Of a stretch of DNA of 64,000 nt, positions 1-10,014 are shown in pieces; position 1 is the first letter of the stretch; each line of letters starts with the position of its first letter. Both the position numbers and the translations under genes were made by a program. The notes beneath the pieces were generated by a model. It made no database searches and was not told the DNA's origin. It saw only the letters and a program-made list of their open reading frames with translations. This DNA comes from Vespula vulgaris (taxonomy: Eukaryota > Arthropoda > Insecta > Hymenoptera > Vespidae): positions 2,573,501 to 2,637,500 of the forward strand of contig NC_066606.1 of NCBI RefSeq assembly GCF_905475345.1, in the 5' to 3' direction.

Positions 1-330
1 GTAGGTTTGGTCGGTTGAAGGAGTGAGGTAAGAGTAGCCGAAGAACCTCCTCGAGTAGTCGGAGAAAAAGAGGTAGGGGATGTGGCACGAAGGAAGTAGG
101 AAACTTAAAAAAAAAAAAAAAAGAAAGAAAAGAAAGAGACGACAATGGTTAATCGCGACGTCGCTTTGGGATTACCATGATTACTTAAAACGTGTAACTT
201 ATTCCACGGTTGAATCCATGTCCGACGATTAGACGTGCTAACAACCGTGTATAATCGAGTGCAAGCTCGAGCGTCGTGAAACGTAAAGTACGTTCGTTTT
301 TTACGAACTTTCGACATTTTCTTTTCTTTA

Positions 331-373
331 TTTTTCTTTTTCTTTTTCTTTTTCTTTTTCTTTTTTTTTTTTT
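331..373. repeat. (TTTTTC)n/T-run microsatellite
   Basis: Five hexamer copies of T5C run straight into a 13-base T run. Both strands read as short lysine/glutamate or phenylalanine/leucine open frames here, which are repeat artefacts. Confidence 0.95.
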
Positions 374-664
374 CTTAGATCAGGTAAAGTATTTTTGGAA
401 AGTGAAGAAGGAGCAAGGGAGGAGGGGATATCGTGAACGATTTCGATCGATAGGCGAGATTTGATTTTTATGGATATTTCAATTGTAATATTGTAATCGT
501 TGGTAAATGATTTAGAATACTCGAACGAGTGTAATTGATGATAATTATCCAATTTTAAAATCGAACGAAATATCGATTACTTTTTTCTTTTCTTTCTTTC
601 TTCTTCCTTTTTTTTTCTTCTTAAATTTCTTTACGGCTAATTTTCCTTCATAATCCATTTAAAA

Positions 665-690
665 GAAGAAGAAGAAGAAGAAGAAGAAGA
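665..690. repeat. (GAA)n microsatellite
   Basis: About nine uninterrupted GAA trinucleotides in a purine-rich stretch. Confidence 0.96.
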
Positions 691-843
691 AAAGAAGTCG
701 GTCAAGATTCGTTCGGAAAAAAGTTCCCTTTGTAATTTTTTTTCCTCTCTTCTTTTCTCTTTCTTTCTTTAAACTTCCCGGTTAATTTCTCTTAATTCGG
801 CTGAAAAAGAGAAAGAAAGCAAAAAAGACGAGAAAAAAGAAAG

Positions 844-877
<34 letters not shown>

Positions 878-1270
878 GGGAAAGAAGTAAAAATTCTGAA
901 GCAAGAATTTTGACTGGTTTAGGAGAAGGATGAAAAGTAAAATGGAACAAAGGAAGAATAAAAGGAAAGACGGAAAGAAGAATAAAAAGAAAGACAGAAA
1001 GAGAGAAAACTAATTTCGAGGGGGTGCTTTTGATCGTAGAAAATCGATCGTACGATTAACGAATGACTCGTGCGCAAAGAGCCGATAAGTTAAATCGCTG
1101 AATATACGCGAGAATATATATTGAGTCAGATCACGATCCGCGAGAAAATTATCGCTCCTTGGTCGAACAGTTCGAACGAAACGAAACGAAACGAAAGTAA
1201 TAAACCATAAATCGTTCTAGTAACGGTGAAAAAGTGTTCGATGATAATTTCCGAAGGTCATTGATCTTTC

Positions 1271-1274
<4 letters not shown>

Positions 1275-1309
<35 letters not shown>

Positions 1310-1330
1310 CTCTCTGGCTGTCTGTCTGTC
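1275..1330. repeat. (TC)n then (CTGT)n compound microsatellite
   Basis: A 31-bp TC tract (1275-1305) is followed by a TC-rich interruption and three to four CTGT tetramers, then TTTC repeats. The open frames spanning it on both strands are poly-Ser/Leu or poly-Arg/Glu. Confidence 0.95.
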
Positions 1331-1713
1331 TTTCTTTCTTTCATTCTCTCCTTCACGCTTTTCGAGATTCGACTTGCACATCGATCTCGAGTCTCGTTTC
1401 GATCTCTTCTCCGTCCAATTGGTTTTTTTTTTCTCTCTTTCTTACAAGTCACGTTCTCTCTTTCTTTCTTGCTTTCTTTCTCTCTCTCTCCTTTTCTCCT
1501 TTGCCATTCGCAGCTTAGGTAAGTGCATCGGAATATTGATATGTAAGCCACGTTTTCAATATAAGACCTCTTATCAGCTGGCCTTTTCGAATGGTATATT
1601 TCTACCGTGTGCTTGCTTTACAGTTTATCCGAGTAACATTTTCGAAAGGGAAGGATTTTCTTTCGTACGGTTTTATTTGCTTCTTATTTCTTTCTTATGT
1701 ATATATTTATATA

Positions 1714-1718
<5 letters not shown>

Positions 1719-1761
<43 letters not shown>
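1719..1761. repeat. (CT)n microsatellite
   Basis: An uninterrupted CT dinucleotide tract of about 21 copies, flanked by T-rich sequence. Confidence 0.97.
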
Positions 1762-1765
<4 letters not shown>

Positions 1766-1861
1766 CATCTCTCTTATTCTCTCTTAATTTAAAAAAATTT
1801 TTTTTATATTCGTGTATAAATATATAGAAATATCGATCGTAGATATAAAGTGTATAGTTAC

Positions 1862-2000
1862 TTTTATATACTTATATATTTACTTGACATACATATATAT
1901 ATATATATATATTTTTTTTTTACTTACATACATACATATTTACTTTATTATACATACTTATATAAATATATACATACATATATGTAGAACTAATCCTTCT
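1862..2000. repeat. (AT)n/(CATA)n AT-rich repeat zone
   Basis: A 19-bp AT tract at 1893-1911 is surrounded by imperfect TATA, TACA and CATA tetramers. Nothing coding is present. Confidence 0.9.
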
Positions 2001-2102
2001 ACTATCTTTCATGGTTATTACTCGTAATTACTCTCTAATCAGAGCACGTACCGTTAAGTATCATTTCCTCGTATCATATGCCGGCCAACAATCTCGAACT
2101 AT

Positions 2103-2119
2103 CGTATATTCTATATACG
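2103..2119. other. 7-bp inverted repeat with triloop
   Basis: CGTATAT, a TCT spacer and ATATACG form a perfect but AT-rich stem. No function is evident. Confidence 0.4.
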
Positions 2120-2179
2120 TAGAGACGTAAACGTATACGTACACATATACACCTACACACCTACACTTACACTTACGTC

Positions 2180-2316
2180 CCTTTCTATGAGCGTTGCAAT
2201 AAATATGCTCATATTTATGCAGAGCATTAACATGGGTGCGATTAAGCGCGTATCGTTCGTCATTGTTTATGCGCCGTTGTTACGCATGCAAATGCACTTA
2301 TGGGTTAAAGAGAGAG
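2180..2316. promoter_or_regulatory. Possible cis-regulatory block with Sox- and POU-type sites
   Basis: This is a short unique stretch between repeats. It contains CATTGTTTATGC at 2261-2272, which resembles a Sox site followed by half of an octamer, and a perfect octamer ATGCAAAT at 2286-2293. GATTA and TTTATG homeodomain-type cores lie nearby. The motif families (Sox CATTGTT, POU ATGCAAAT) are established; an enhancer role here is inference. Clustering within about 35 bp is the only support. Confidence 0.25.
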
Positions 2317-2354
2317 ATAGAGAGATGGACAGAGATAGAGAGATACGCAGGTAC

Positions 2355-2381
2355 AGAGAGAGAGAGAGAGAGAGAGAGAGG
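2355..2381. repeat. (AG)n microsatellite
   Basis: An uninterrupted AG tract that follows irregular GATA/GACA-like tetramers from 2311. Confidence 0.96.
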
Positions 2382-2399
2382 GAATAATGATCAACACTC

Positions 2400-3060
2400 C
2401 TATATCCGCGAAGGTCGACGACCTTTTACGAAACAATGAAACTATCATCTGATTGCAAAAGTTTATACGTTTCCACGATCAAATCTGTGTCCATCGATCG
2501 TATTTAATTAATATCACAAATAATCGATCGATATATTTTCATCGACATTTTCTTCAATCTCCCGTTTGATTTCTCCCGTTTCAACTCGTTTCATCGACTT
2601 TAACGCGTTTCGTAGCGTAAAGAACAAGACGCCTGCTTCTTGCTACGTCAATCTCATTCATTTTTTATTATTTATTATTTATTAATTACATTTAATTCTT
2701 TTCTTTTCTTGTCTTTTCTTTTCTTTTCTTTTTTTTATTAATTTCTTTACTTTATCATATATTGTTTCTTCGAAAAAAAAAAAAATAATAATTTATCTCG
2801 GTCACGGGAAAGGCACGATAGGTAACGACGATATGAAAATGTTATTACCTGTCGTGATATCTTAGGATTAAAAAGTTTTCTTTAAAAAGAAAAGAAAGGA
2901 AAGGAAAAAAATAGAAAAGTGGAAGAAAAAGGAAAGTAAGGAAAGAAGAAGAAGAAGAAGAAAAAGACGATCTTGCGCCGGTTTAAAAGAAAGATAATCG
3001 TCCGTTACATACTTCTTAACCGGATACGCAGAGAGAAAATTTAAGAAGTTTCTCTGAAAT
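2400..3060. other. Unique AT-rich non-coding DNA
   Basis: Nothing gene-like is seen. The block contains several ATCGAT palindromes (2490-2540), a TTTTC run near 2700-2730 and a short purine-rich tract (2880-2965). Confidence 0.55.
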
Positions 3061-3097
3061 TGTGATTAAAAGAATAAAAAAAAAGAAAGAAAGAAAG

Positions 3098-3102
<5 letters not shown>

Positions 3103-3140
<38 letters not shown>
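3103..3140. repeat. (AG)n microsatellite
   Basis: Nineteen AG copies preceded by GAAA tetramers. The open frame across it is Arg/Glu-rich and is rejected as a gene. Confidence 0.97.
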
Positions 3141-3143
<3 letters not shown>

Positions 3144-3409
3144 GAAAAGAGGACCTTAGGGAGAGTTATAAAAGAAACTCTTTTCCGTTACCGATTAGAC
3201 TCGAAAATGGGAAAAACCGGTTCGTAGTTCGAGAATCTTTCGTTTTACACTTTTGTTTAGAGTTTTCTACGAGAGTAGAATGGTTAAATCGAGGAAAGCT
3301 TTGTAAAAAGCTCTTAAGTTCGAGAAATAACCAAAGGGAGAAAAAACGATGAAGATCGATCGAATGTAATCTTGAATATTTTTATTTTTTTATTTTTATT
3401 ATAAATAAA

Positions 3410-3410
3410 A

Positions 3411-3441
<31 letters not shown>

Positions 3442-3471
3442 AGTTTTAATTTCTGTTTTTTTTTTTTTTTT
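3410..3471. repeat. (GA)n tract and T16 run
   Basis: Interrupted GA repeats at 3410-3439 are followed by a 16-base T run at 3456-3471. Confidence 0.93.
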
Positions 3472-3474
3472 GTA

Positions 3475-4141
3475 ATCGAATTTAGGAAATAAACAAGATG
3501 TAATAATAGTTCGTTTTCCGAATTACGATGAAATAACAGGGGAAATGTTAAGTCGAAATGTCTAAGCAGTATATTTTCCTTCATGTAGACGAATAGTCGA
3601 AGAGGAGAAGAGATTTTTAAGAGAGAATCGTGATAGATATTTTTCTTTTTTAGTGCCAGTTGCAGGACAGATTTTTAGGGGAAAGAAGAAAGTATAAAAG
3701 AGAAAGAGAAAGAAAAGGAAGGGAAACTAAAGAAAGAGAGGGATTTGTTTTAAAGAGCGATGGGAGGGATTAGAAAAGGGTGTGTTTAATAGTAGAAAGG
3801 TGATGTCTATGTTTACGATCTTGTAATTATGGTAATGCAGTTGTTACAACAACAACAATAATAACAATAATAATTAATAATAATAGTGTTAATGATATTA
3901 ATCATAGTAAGGATGATAGTGATAGAAGAAGAATGGTGACTCGAAATATCGGACGCATAACATTTTTTTTTTTTTATTTATTATTTTTTATTTTCATGTT
4001 TAATTTCCTTTTTCCTTCTCAGAAAAAAAATTTTTATCAGGCGTGAAAATATTTTCGATTAAATATCTCGAAGAATATTTTCTCCAGTATTTACATTCTT
4101 TTTTTTTTTTTTTTTAAACTCGTAATATAGTACATATTTAA

Positions 4142-4173
<32 letters not shown>

Positions 4174-4500
4174 GTAACATAATGTACCATAGAGGATCAG
4201 AGGAAAGACAATAGGGATGTTAATAACGATTAAACACGATGCTGCTATGGATTATATCGTAAATCTAAAGAGATAAGATAAGGGACGGGTAAATGAAACG
4301 CGGTTGCGTTCTTGATAACTCAACGCGGATGAAAATGGTGGTGGATGGTGGGTAGATGGAGAGGGAAGATAAAAAAAGAAAAAAATAAAAGGAAAAACAA
4401 AGAAAAATTCTGGGAGAATGTAGTCGTTGGTTTTATCTCTTCTGCCATAACCACGACGAAGATAACAGAAGAAGAAGACATAGAAAGAGCGAGAAAAAGA
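3475..4500. other. Non-coding DNA with AAC/AAT trinucleotides
   Basis: No gene is visible. AAC then AAT trinucleotides lie at 3846-3887 and an AT-rich tract at 4141-4178. The remainder (for example 4196-4345) is unique CpG-containing sequence without a convincing open frame. Confidence 0.55.
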
Positions 4501-4504
4501 GAAA

Positions 4505-4525
4505 GAGAGAGAGAGAGAGAGAGAG
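4505..4525. repeat. (GA)n microsatellite
   Basis: About ten GA copies. A second GA tract follows at 4673-4691. Confidence 0.95.
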
Positions 4526-4744
4526 GAAAAGAAGAATGAGCTCTTTCTCTCTCTATCTTGTTGTAAAAAAGAGAAAAAAAAAAAGAAAACGTTTCTGCTC
4601 CATATTAGATACGTGCTTTTCGCTCATTCTCCGATTTCTTTGGAAAAAAAAGAAAAATGAAATAAAAAAAAAGGAGAGAGAGAGAGAGAGACTTTATTTT
4701 TACGAAACCGGAAATGAGAGAGGCATACTAGGGAATTTTTTCTG

Positions 4745-4898
4745 AGGACTCTTTATCTTTCCTAGTTTTTTCTTCCTCCTCCTTCTCCTCCTCCTCTTTC
4801 TTCTTCGTCGTCGTTGTCCTACGTCGCTTCGTCTTCGTCTTTTAACTTTTTCTTTTCTCTCGCTTCCATTTTTCTTTTTTTCTTTCTTTTTTCTTAAC

Positions 4899-4930
<32 letters not shown>

Positions 4931-5060
4931 TTCTTCTTTCCTTCTTACCGTCTTTTTTTCTTTCCTACATTTTTGTCTTTTTCTTTATTTCTTCTTTGTC
5001 TTTCTCTCTCTCTCTCTCTCTCTTTTTTCTTTCTTTTTCCCTCCCTTCGATCCTTTTGTT
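4745..5060. repeat. Long polypyrimidine domain
   Basis: About 310 bp is overwhelmingly C/T on this strand. It contains CTC/CTT triplets, (TTTC)n at 4901-4929 and (TC)n at 5003-5023, with scattered CGT interruptions. Long homopyrimidine-homopurine mirror tracts can adopt triplex (H-DNA) structures; that property is inferred, not shown. Confidence 0.85.
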
Positions 5061-5176
5061 CCCCCTTTTGAAACGTTGCGGGGACTAAGCATGCGAGTGG
5101 GAAACAGAGCGGAAACTAGACGCGTGCTCGTGAAAGTTGGTGCTTTCTTAGGGACGTAGATCATTTTGATGTTTCG

Positions 5177-5195
5177 ATAGCCACCGTGTGGCTAT
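5177..5195. other. 8-bp inverted repeat (hairpin)
   Basis: ATAGCCAC, a CGT spacer and GTGGCTAT form a perfect 8-bp stem with a 3-base loop. It sits in a unique GC-richer stretch (5070-5200), 11 bp upstream of a (TG)n tract. No function is assigned. Confidence 0.5.
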
Positions 5196-5206
5196 AGTTG
5201 TGTCTC

Positions 5207-5227
5207 TGTGTGTGTGTGTGTGTGTGT
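5207..5227. repeat. (TG)n microsatellite
   Basis: About ten TG copies, a potential Z-DNA tract. Confidence 0.95.
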
Positions 5228-5229
5228 AC

Positions 5230-5740
5230 TAGGTGCGGTCTGTCGCATAGAGAAAGATCGTTCCGATAAAAGTTTCCAGTTTTTTGTTATTCGTCTTTTT
5301 AGTGGTACTGCGTTGACTTTGCTCTTTTTCACGTCGTCCTATATTTTTATTATAACGTGATATATTTATCGACAATATTATCGAAATAATTAATATCAAA
5401 CGAAATAATAAACGAAATATCAAAGTTCTACGATTTTTAATATAAAACAAACAAACAAACAAATAAATATAAAAAAGAAAAAGAAAAAGAAGAAAATAAC
5501 AATAAACGTATTACTGAGAAACTCTTTATCGTCAAACCGTATTACGTTAAATTAATCAATCGAATCAATAAATTCATCAATGATATAAATAATCGATAAC
5601 AAAAGTTGAAATATTCCTTACAATTTTTTAATACACTTGCAATTCTTAACGATAACAACATTGTAACTGTTAACAATCGTAATTAGTATTGCTCTCTTAG
5701 TATATCGATAAACGTCGATTTACTTTTACGTTCATTCAGC
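5230..5740. other. AT-rich non-coding DNA with a CAAA tract
   Basis: Nothing gene-like is seen. A CAAA tetramer run lies at 5446-5464. The rest is AT-rich with many ATCGAT and TTAAC motifs. Confidence 0.55.
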
Positions 5741-5742
5741 TT

Positions 5743-5768
5743 TCTCTCTCTCTCTCTCTCTCTCTCTT
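5743..5768. repeat. (TC)n microsatellite
   Basis: Thirteen TC copies next to purine-rich DNA. Confidence 0.96.
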
Positions 5769-6058
5769 TCAAATGGAAGAAAAAAAAATAAAAGAAAAGA
5801 ATTTCTTTTATTCATAATTTCGTGAAGGGTGAGATGGAGAGAGACTGATGGTAAAGGAATAAAAATAAAGATATAGGCATAGAATGGAATCCTTATCGAG
5901 TTGACCTCGGACTCATTCTCGTCTACCCTTTTAGATGGTACATATATCCCACCCTCTTCCACCCTACACCCTCGATCCTTCATCTTCCACCCTACAGCCC
6001 CTCAGTGTCGCCAAAAATGGGTTCGATGGTGGGTATCCTCCTTCTTCTTGTCGTTACA

Positions 6059-6094
6059 GTCGTCGTCGTCGTCGTTGTTGTCGTCGTCGTCGTC
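6059..6094. repeat. (GTC)n trinucleotide microsatellite
   Basis: Imperfect GTC/GTT triplets. An ATG-initiated 54-codon frame starting near 6018 reads them as a valine run (Leu/Val-rich, membrane-like) and ends at about 6181. I regard it as repeat-derived, since the hydrophobic segment is entirely the triplet tract. Confidence 0.92.
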
Positions 6095-6347
6095 TGGCGC
6101 CAGCAAAACGACCCCTTAAATCCGAGCTTTCCTCGAGGATCACGAATCCCTTGGATCTTCAGAGTTTTGCCAGGCATGTGACGGGAGCAGCTTTGTCTAT
6201 TTTATTTCTTTTTCCCTTTTCTCTTTTTTCTTTCTTTTTTTTTCTTCGTTTTCTTCTTCTTTCTCTCTGTTTTTTTTCTTTGTACCCTTATATCTTTTTT
6301 TTTTGTTGCAAGTATTCATCGAGGGAGAATAAAAAGATTGGGGTGAG

Positions 6348-6415
6348 TGAATGAATGAATGAATGAATGAATGAATGAATGAATGAATGAATGAATGAAT
6401 GAATGAATGAATGAA
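6348..6415. repeat. (GAAT)n tetranucleotide microsatellite
   Basis: About 17 nearly perfect GAAT tetramers, among the longest tetranucleotide arrays in the window. Degenerate GAGT units continue to about 6428. Confidence 0.98.
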
Positions 6416-6775
6416 GGAGTGAATGAGTCGATCGTTGAATTAAATCGACAGAGTGTAGAAGAAAATATAATTATTTGTGTTAAATTCTTTTTCCTTTTTT
6501 TTTTTCTTCTTTTTCTTTTACTTCTTCTCTTTCTGTATTATCGTCCTAATTATTGAAATATTTTCTATCGATTTTTTATGTTTCTTGTAGATGCTTAGAA
6601 ACGATTAAAAAGAGAAAAGAAAAGAAAGGAAAACATTGCAATATCGAACGATTTCATTTCTCGTTTAATACTGTATCGTATATCGATACAAATGTCATTA
6701 TATTTCTCGTGTATTTATCGTATTCATTTTTTAAATATTCTCTATCGATGTTCCTTCTCGTTGGTATTGTTTAGA

Positions 6776-6849
<74 letters not shown>
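6776..6849. repeat. (AAT)n trinucleotide microsatellite
   Basis: About 24 uninterrupted AAT triplets, the longest trinucleotide tract seen here. It is the type likely to be length-polymorphic. Confidence 0.98.
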
Positions 6850-6852
<3 letters not shown>

Positions 6853-6978
6853 GAGAAAACGTTTCAAGTAACATCGTTGTCGAATAGTTTTATTTCTCGT
6901 TTCGAGAGATTCGAAATATCAAAGTTTACTTTGCTTTTTCTTTTCTTTTTCCTTCAGAAATAATACGTATACGAAAAG

Positions 6979-6983
<5 letters not shown>

Positions 6984-7026
<43 letters not shown>

Positions 7027-7038
7027 GAGAGAGAGAGA
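6984..7038. repeat. (GA)n microsatellite
   Basis: About 27 GA copies with a single GG interruption near 7015. Confidence 0.97.
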
Positions 7039-7049
7039 AACAACTCGAT

Positions 7050-7600
7050 AGAACGTTTTATTTTAGTAATATCTTTTCCTTTTTCCCTTTTTTTTTTCAA
7101 AGTTATCCCGTTAAAAAAATTTCTAGCGCGCTCGTTAAAAGTTTCAACTTCAAATTTGTTAGTTCAAGAAAGTATAATAATACGAAGCATAGAGATTGCA
7201 AAAATCTCTTTGTCGTCGCATAAATTTCGACAGTTCTTTTCGATTATGTTGATATAAAAAAGAAAAAGAAAGAGGAAGAGGACAAAGAAAAGGACAACAA
7301 AAAAAAAGAGGGAGAAAAAATGGAAACTTTAACGAATTAACGTAAATCGTTTGAAGCTAGTACGGTGCCACGATAAAAAGTAAGATGGAAGAAAAATATG
7401 AGAGATTAAAAGAAACGGAAAAATAGGAAAAACGAAGAAGGAGAAGAAGAAGAAGACGAAGAAAAGCACCGAAGGATATTTTCGATTCGGGAAAATAATA
7501 TATTATTCGCGTTACGAACGAAATCGTTTGAATTAACAAGGAAGCGATCGTTAATGAGGTAGAGCGGATATTATGCGAACGGACCCATGTTCCGGTGGTT
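7050..7600. other. Non-coding DNA
   Basis: No gene is seen. A purine-rich stretch runs from 7258 to 7470. Flanking unique DNA has short, unsupported open frames only. Confidence 0.55.
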
Positions 7601-7890
7601 TCCACGCGAGTAGTTCAGACTTTACTAACAATTAGAGTTTCCCCTGATTATGCTGCTAATTGGTAATCAATATCCAACATAACCATTAGAAGCCATGCAT
7701 ATCGATGAAGGAGAAATTGACTAAATGTACCGTCTTCCTACGGATGGATAATCTAATTGACCACAGAAGAGAAACCTACGGAAATTAGGAAGCATGTTAA
7801 CAACAATATGTCTAATTAAATTCTTAGCTATTGATATAATATACACGTAATTATCGATTAATCCTTTGAAAGACTAATTAACTTGATATA
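7600..7890. promoter_or_regulatory. Microsatellite-free block rich in TAAT cores (possible enhancer)
   Basis: About 290 bp is free of simple repeats, unlike its surroundings. It carries about a dozen ATTA/TAAT homeodomain-type cores, including CTAATTG (7656 and 7754 areas), CTAATTAA (about 7812), GTAATTATCGATTAATCC (about 7846-7863, which includes a K50-type TTAATCC) and CTAATTAAC (about 7874). TAAT-core recognition by homeodomains is established. In DNA this AT-rich about eight such cores would be expected by chance, so the enhancer idea rests mainly on the absence of repeats and the higher-order TAATTA/TTAATCC forms. Confidence 0.22.
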
Positions 7891-8019
7891 TTATAATTTT
7901 AGGAATAAATCGAAAGAAAAAAAAACGAAATAATAAGAAAATGAAACAACGTGGTACACAGATTTCTTCTTTGATCGTACGCTGACTTTTCTTCATTTTC
8001 TTTTTATTAAAAAAAAAAA

Positions 8020-8065
8020 AAAAGAGAGAGAGAGAGAGAGAGAGGAAAAGAAAAGAAAAGAAACG
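8020..8065. repeat. (GA)n then (AAAAG)n compound microsatellite
   Basis: A poly-A run is followed by about eleven GA copies and then AAAAG pentamers. Confidence 0.94.
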
Positions 8066-8734
8066 GGAGAAACGAACATACGCACAAGAATTTATTCCTA
8101 CGTTCTTGCATACCAAAGGTATATCTTTTACATTTAGATTTCGTATTATGTGGCGAGAAAATTTATTGCTGCGTTCTTTAATAAGAAAAAGAGAAAGAAG
8201 AACAAATATTTACAGTCACATTCTTTTGCATACTGAAAACAAGACGAGAAGAAAAGAAAAGAAAAGAAGAGCAAAAGGAAGAAGAAGAAGGAAAGAAGAA
8301 CAAAAAGGAAGAACGACGCACAAGGTGTCGCGAAACCAGCGGAAAACATTTTAGGGTTGACTATCGACGCGTCTGAAATAACGAAAGAAAAAAAAAAGAA
8401 AAATAATAATTAAAAAAAGAAAAAAAAAGAAATCAAAAGGAAGAACATCCTTGAAAGGTCAGAGAGCGCGCACTATCGTACTGTATATTCCAAAAACGTA
8501 AAAAGAAAAAAAGGAAAAGAAAACAAATATGCATTTTTTCGAAATATCAAACCTCCCTTCTGCACCCTCCCCTCGAATTTTCCCAAACTCCCTTGAAAAA
8601 AAAAAGGAAAAAAAAAAAAACACAAAACAAAAAGACAAAAGAAAAGGAAAAAAAAAGAGCAAAATACCGTTCAGAATTTTTCGAACGATTTTCCAAATTT
8701 TCCTCCTCTTCACCTCCCACCCTTTCTCTTCTTT

Positions 8735-8735
<1 letters not shown>
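8066..8735. other. Purine-rich non-coding DNA
   Basis: A-rich and G/A-rich sequence (8180-8320, 8380-8450, 8595-8670) is broken by short unique pieces. The lysine-rich frames on the plus strand and phenylalanine-rich frames on the minus strand are composition artefacts. Confidence 0.6.

Positions 8736-8738
<3 letters not shown>

Positions 8739-8766
<28 letters not shown>
8739..8766. repeat. (TC)n microsatellite
   Basis: About fourteen TC copies. Confidence 0.96.
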
Positions 8767-8769
<3 letters not shown>

Positions 8770-8952
8770 TTCCTTTTATTTTTTATATTCCCAGCTCGAC
8801 TCGACATTCTCTCAGCGGAGGACAACCAAAGCGTTATCGATATTCATCCGTGAATCGAGATATCCGACTGTTTTATCGTGAAGATGTATATGTGTGTGCG
8901 AGTGTGGATGCGCGCGCGCATTCGCATGCATTATTCTCGAACAAAAAAGGCA

Positions 8953-9015
8953 ACGAAACGAAACGAAACGAAACGAACGAACGAACGAACGAACGAACCG
9001 ACAGACGGACAGATG

Positions 9016-9051
<36 letters not shown>
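8953..9051. repeat. Mosaic of (ACGAA)n, (ACGA)n and (ACAG)n
   Basis: Four ACGAA pentamers grade into about six ACGA tetramers. After a degenerate linker with GACAGA/GACGGA units come about eight perfect ACAG tetramers (9018-9051). The stepwise change of repeat unit looks like repeat birth by point mutation within a tract. It creates very long but meaningless open frames on both strands. Confidence 0.96.
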
Positions 9052-9054
<3 letters not shown>

Positions 9055-9127
9055 GGACAGAAGGACGAAAGGACGAGCGAATGGGCGTGGTGAGAGGCGT
9101 CAGAGGTGTGTGTAACCCCACTGGATA

Positions 9128-9200
9128 CAAAGAACACCATCAGTACCACTACCACCATCATCATCACCATCACTATCACCACTATTACCACTACCAAGAG
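9128..9200. repeat. CAY trinucleotide tract
   Basis: Imperfect CAC/CAT/TAC triplets read as His/Tyr in one plus frame and Val/Met in a minus frame. I treat it as a degenerate trinucleotide repeat. Confidence 0.88.
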
Positions 9201-9525
9201 CGATTGAAGGGTGAGTGTGAGTATAGGAGTGATGGTGAAGGTAACGGTGTGCTTGGGTGGGGGTAAGAGAGGGGGTAGGAGAGTGGGTGGTAGAAACGCG
9301 TTAACGTCAACGATGCGTCGTGTGCTGTGCGTGATGCCTCGGCCATCACACCAATGTAAACACGAACATAGAGTATGTAAATGCGAAAGCGTTGTTCCAA
9401 AGCGAAATAAAAGGATGACCAAACGACTGGGGGCCTGGGTCATAGCTGTAGGGTATGGTGAGTTGTTGGATGGGTGGGGTCCAAAGAGAACTGGGAGGGG
9501 AGGGGAAAAAGTGGGAGAGCTTTGC

Positions 9526-9546
9526 GTTCGTTCGTTCGTTCGTTCG
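9526..9546. repeat. (GTTC)n tetranucleotide tract
   Basis: Five GTTC/TTCG tetramers. The same unit recurs at 12931-13026 and 22248-22296. Confidence 0.95.
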
Positions 9547-9594
9547 GGCCAAGAGGAAAGGGAAGGTAAAAGAAGGGGTAGGGAACGGGCCTGA

Positions 9595-9744
9595 GGGACG
9601 GGGTATGATCGGCTGCCCGTGTTAAAGTCGCTGAACGTTTCGAAACTGAACGAAATTCGAATTTTCGAGGATGGTTCGTTGTTCTTCTCGAAACTGATCG
9701 TCCTGAAAATCAAACGCGGCTTTCGCAATCGAATCTATCCGTAA
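9595..9744 (+). other. Short open frame with coding-like composition, no start codon
   Basis: This is a 49-codon frame ending at TAA 9742-9744 in unique, non-repetitive DNA. It encodes a mixed Leu/Ser/Lys/Ile peptide that includes the residues DRLPVLKSLNVSKL. Roughly 60-65% of third positions are G or C, well above the AT-rich surroundings. There is no in-frame ATG and no clear splice acceptor, and the antisense frame is also open, so chance is a serious alternative. I recognise no domain. Confidence 0.15.
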
Positions 9745-9847
9745 AACGAGCCGATAAACGATCGTCCTCGGATAAGCGCATTTCATAAATATTCATACGT
9801 TTGTTTTGTTTCGGCCATTCGTATTGTTTTGCTTTACTCACTCTCTT

Positions 9848-9859
<12 letters not shown>

Positions 9860-9878
<19 letters not shown>

Positions 9879-9944
9879 TTATCTCGTTCTTGCTCTTGTT
9901 CTCTGTCTCTATATCTTTCTCTTTCTCTCTCTCTCTCTCTCTCT
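9860..9944. repeat. (ATCT)n and (TC)n compound microsatellite
   Basis: Five to six ATCT tetramers (9860-9881) and a TC tract (9923-9944) are joined by irregular pyrimidines. Confidence 0.94.
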
Positions 9945-10014
9945 ATTTCTCTCTGATGGTTCATCGAAATGAGAATGGGAAAAGAGGAAGAAGGGGAACA
10001 GCGTAGGAAAAGCT

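Larger units (their letters stand above)
1..1240. other. Non-coding block with purine/pyrimidine simple repeats
   Basis: No gene is recognised. The block holds an A16 run (107-122), a hexamer T/C tract (331-373), a (GAA)n tract (665-690), a GAAA/GA tract (845-877) and a short CGAAA pentamer run (about 1177-1196). The interval 125-300 is unique, CpG-containing DNA with TAAT and ATTA cores but no open frame of note. Confidence 0.6.

Noticed and set aside
6095..6105. TGGCGCC resembling a retroelement primer-binding site
   Set aside because: The match stops after 7 bases, and there is no LTR pair or reverse-transcriptase frame nearby.
8529..9266. Plus-strand open frame of 245 codons
   Set aside because: It crosses A-rich, TC, ACGAA, ACGA, ACAG and CAY repeats. 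The protein is a string of repeat translations with no domain.
8931..9728. Minus-strand open frame of 265 codons, the longest in the window
   Set aside because: It begins at TTG rather than ATG and runs through the same repeat mosaic plus C-rich DNA. Long openness reflects local lack of TAA/TAG/TGA in repeats.
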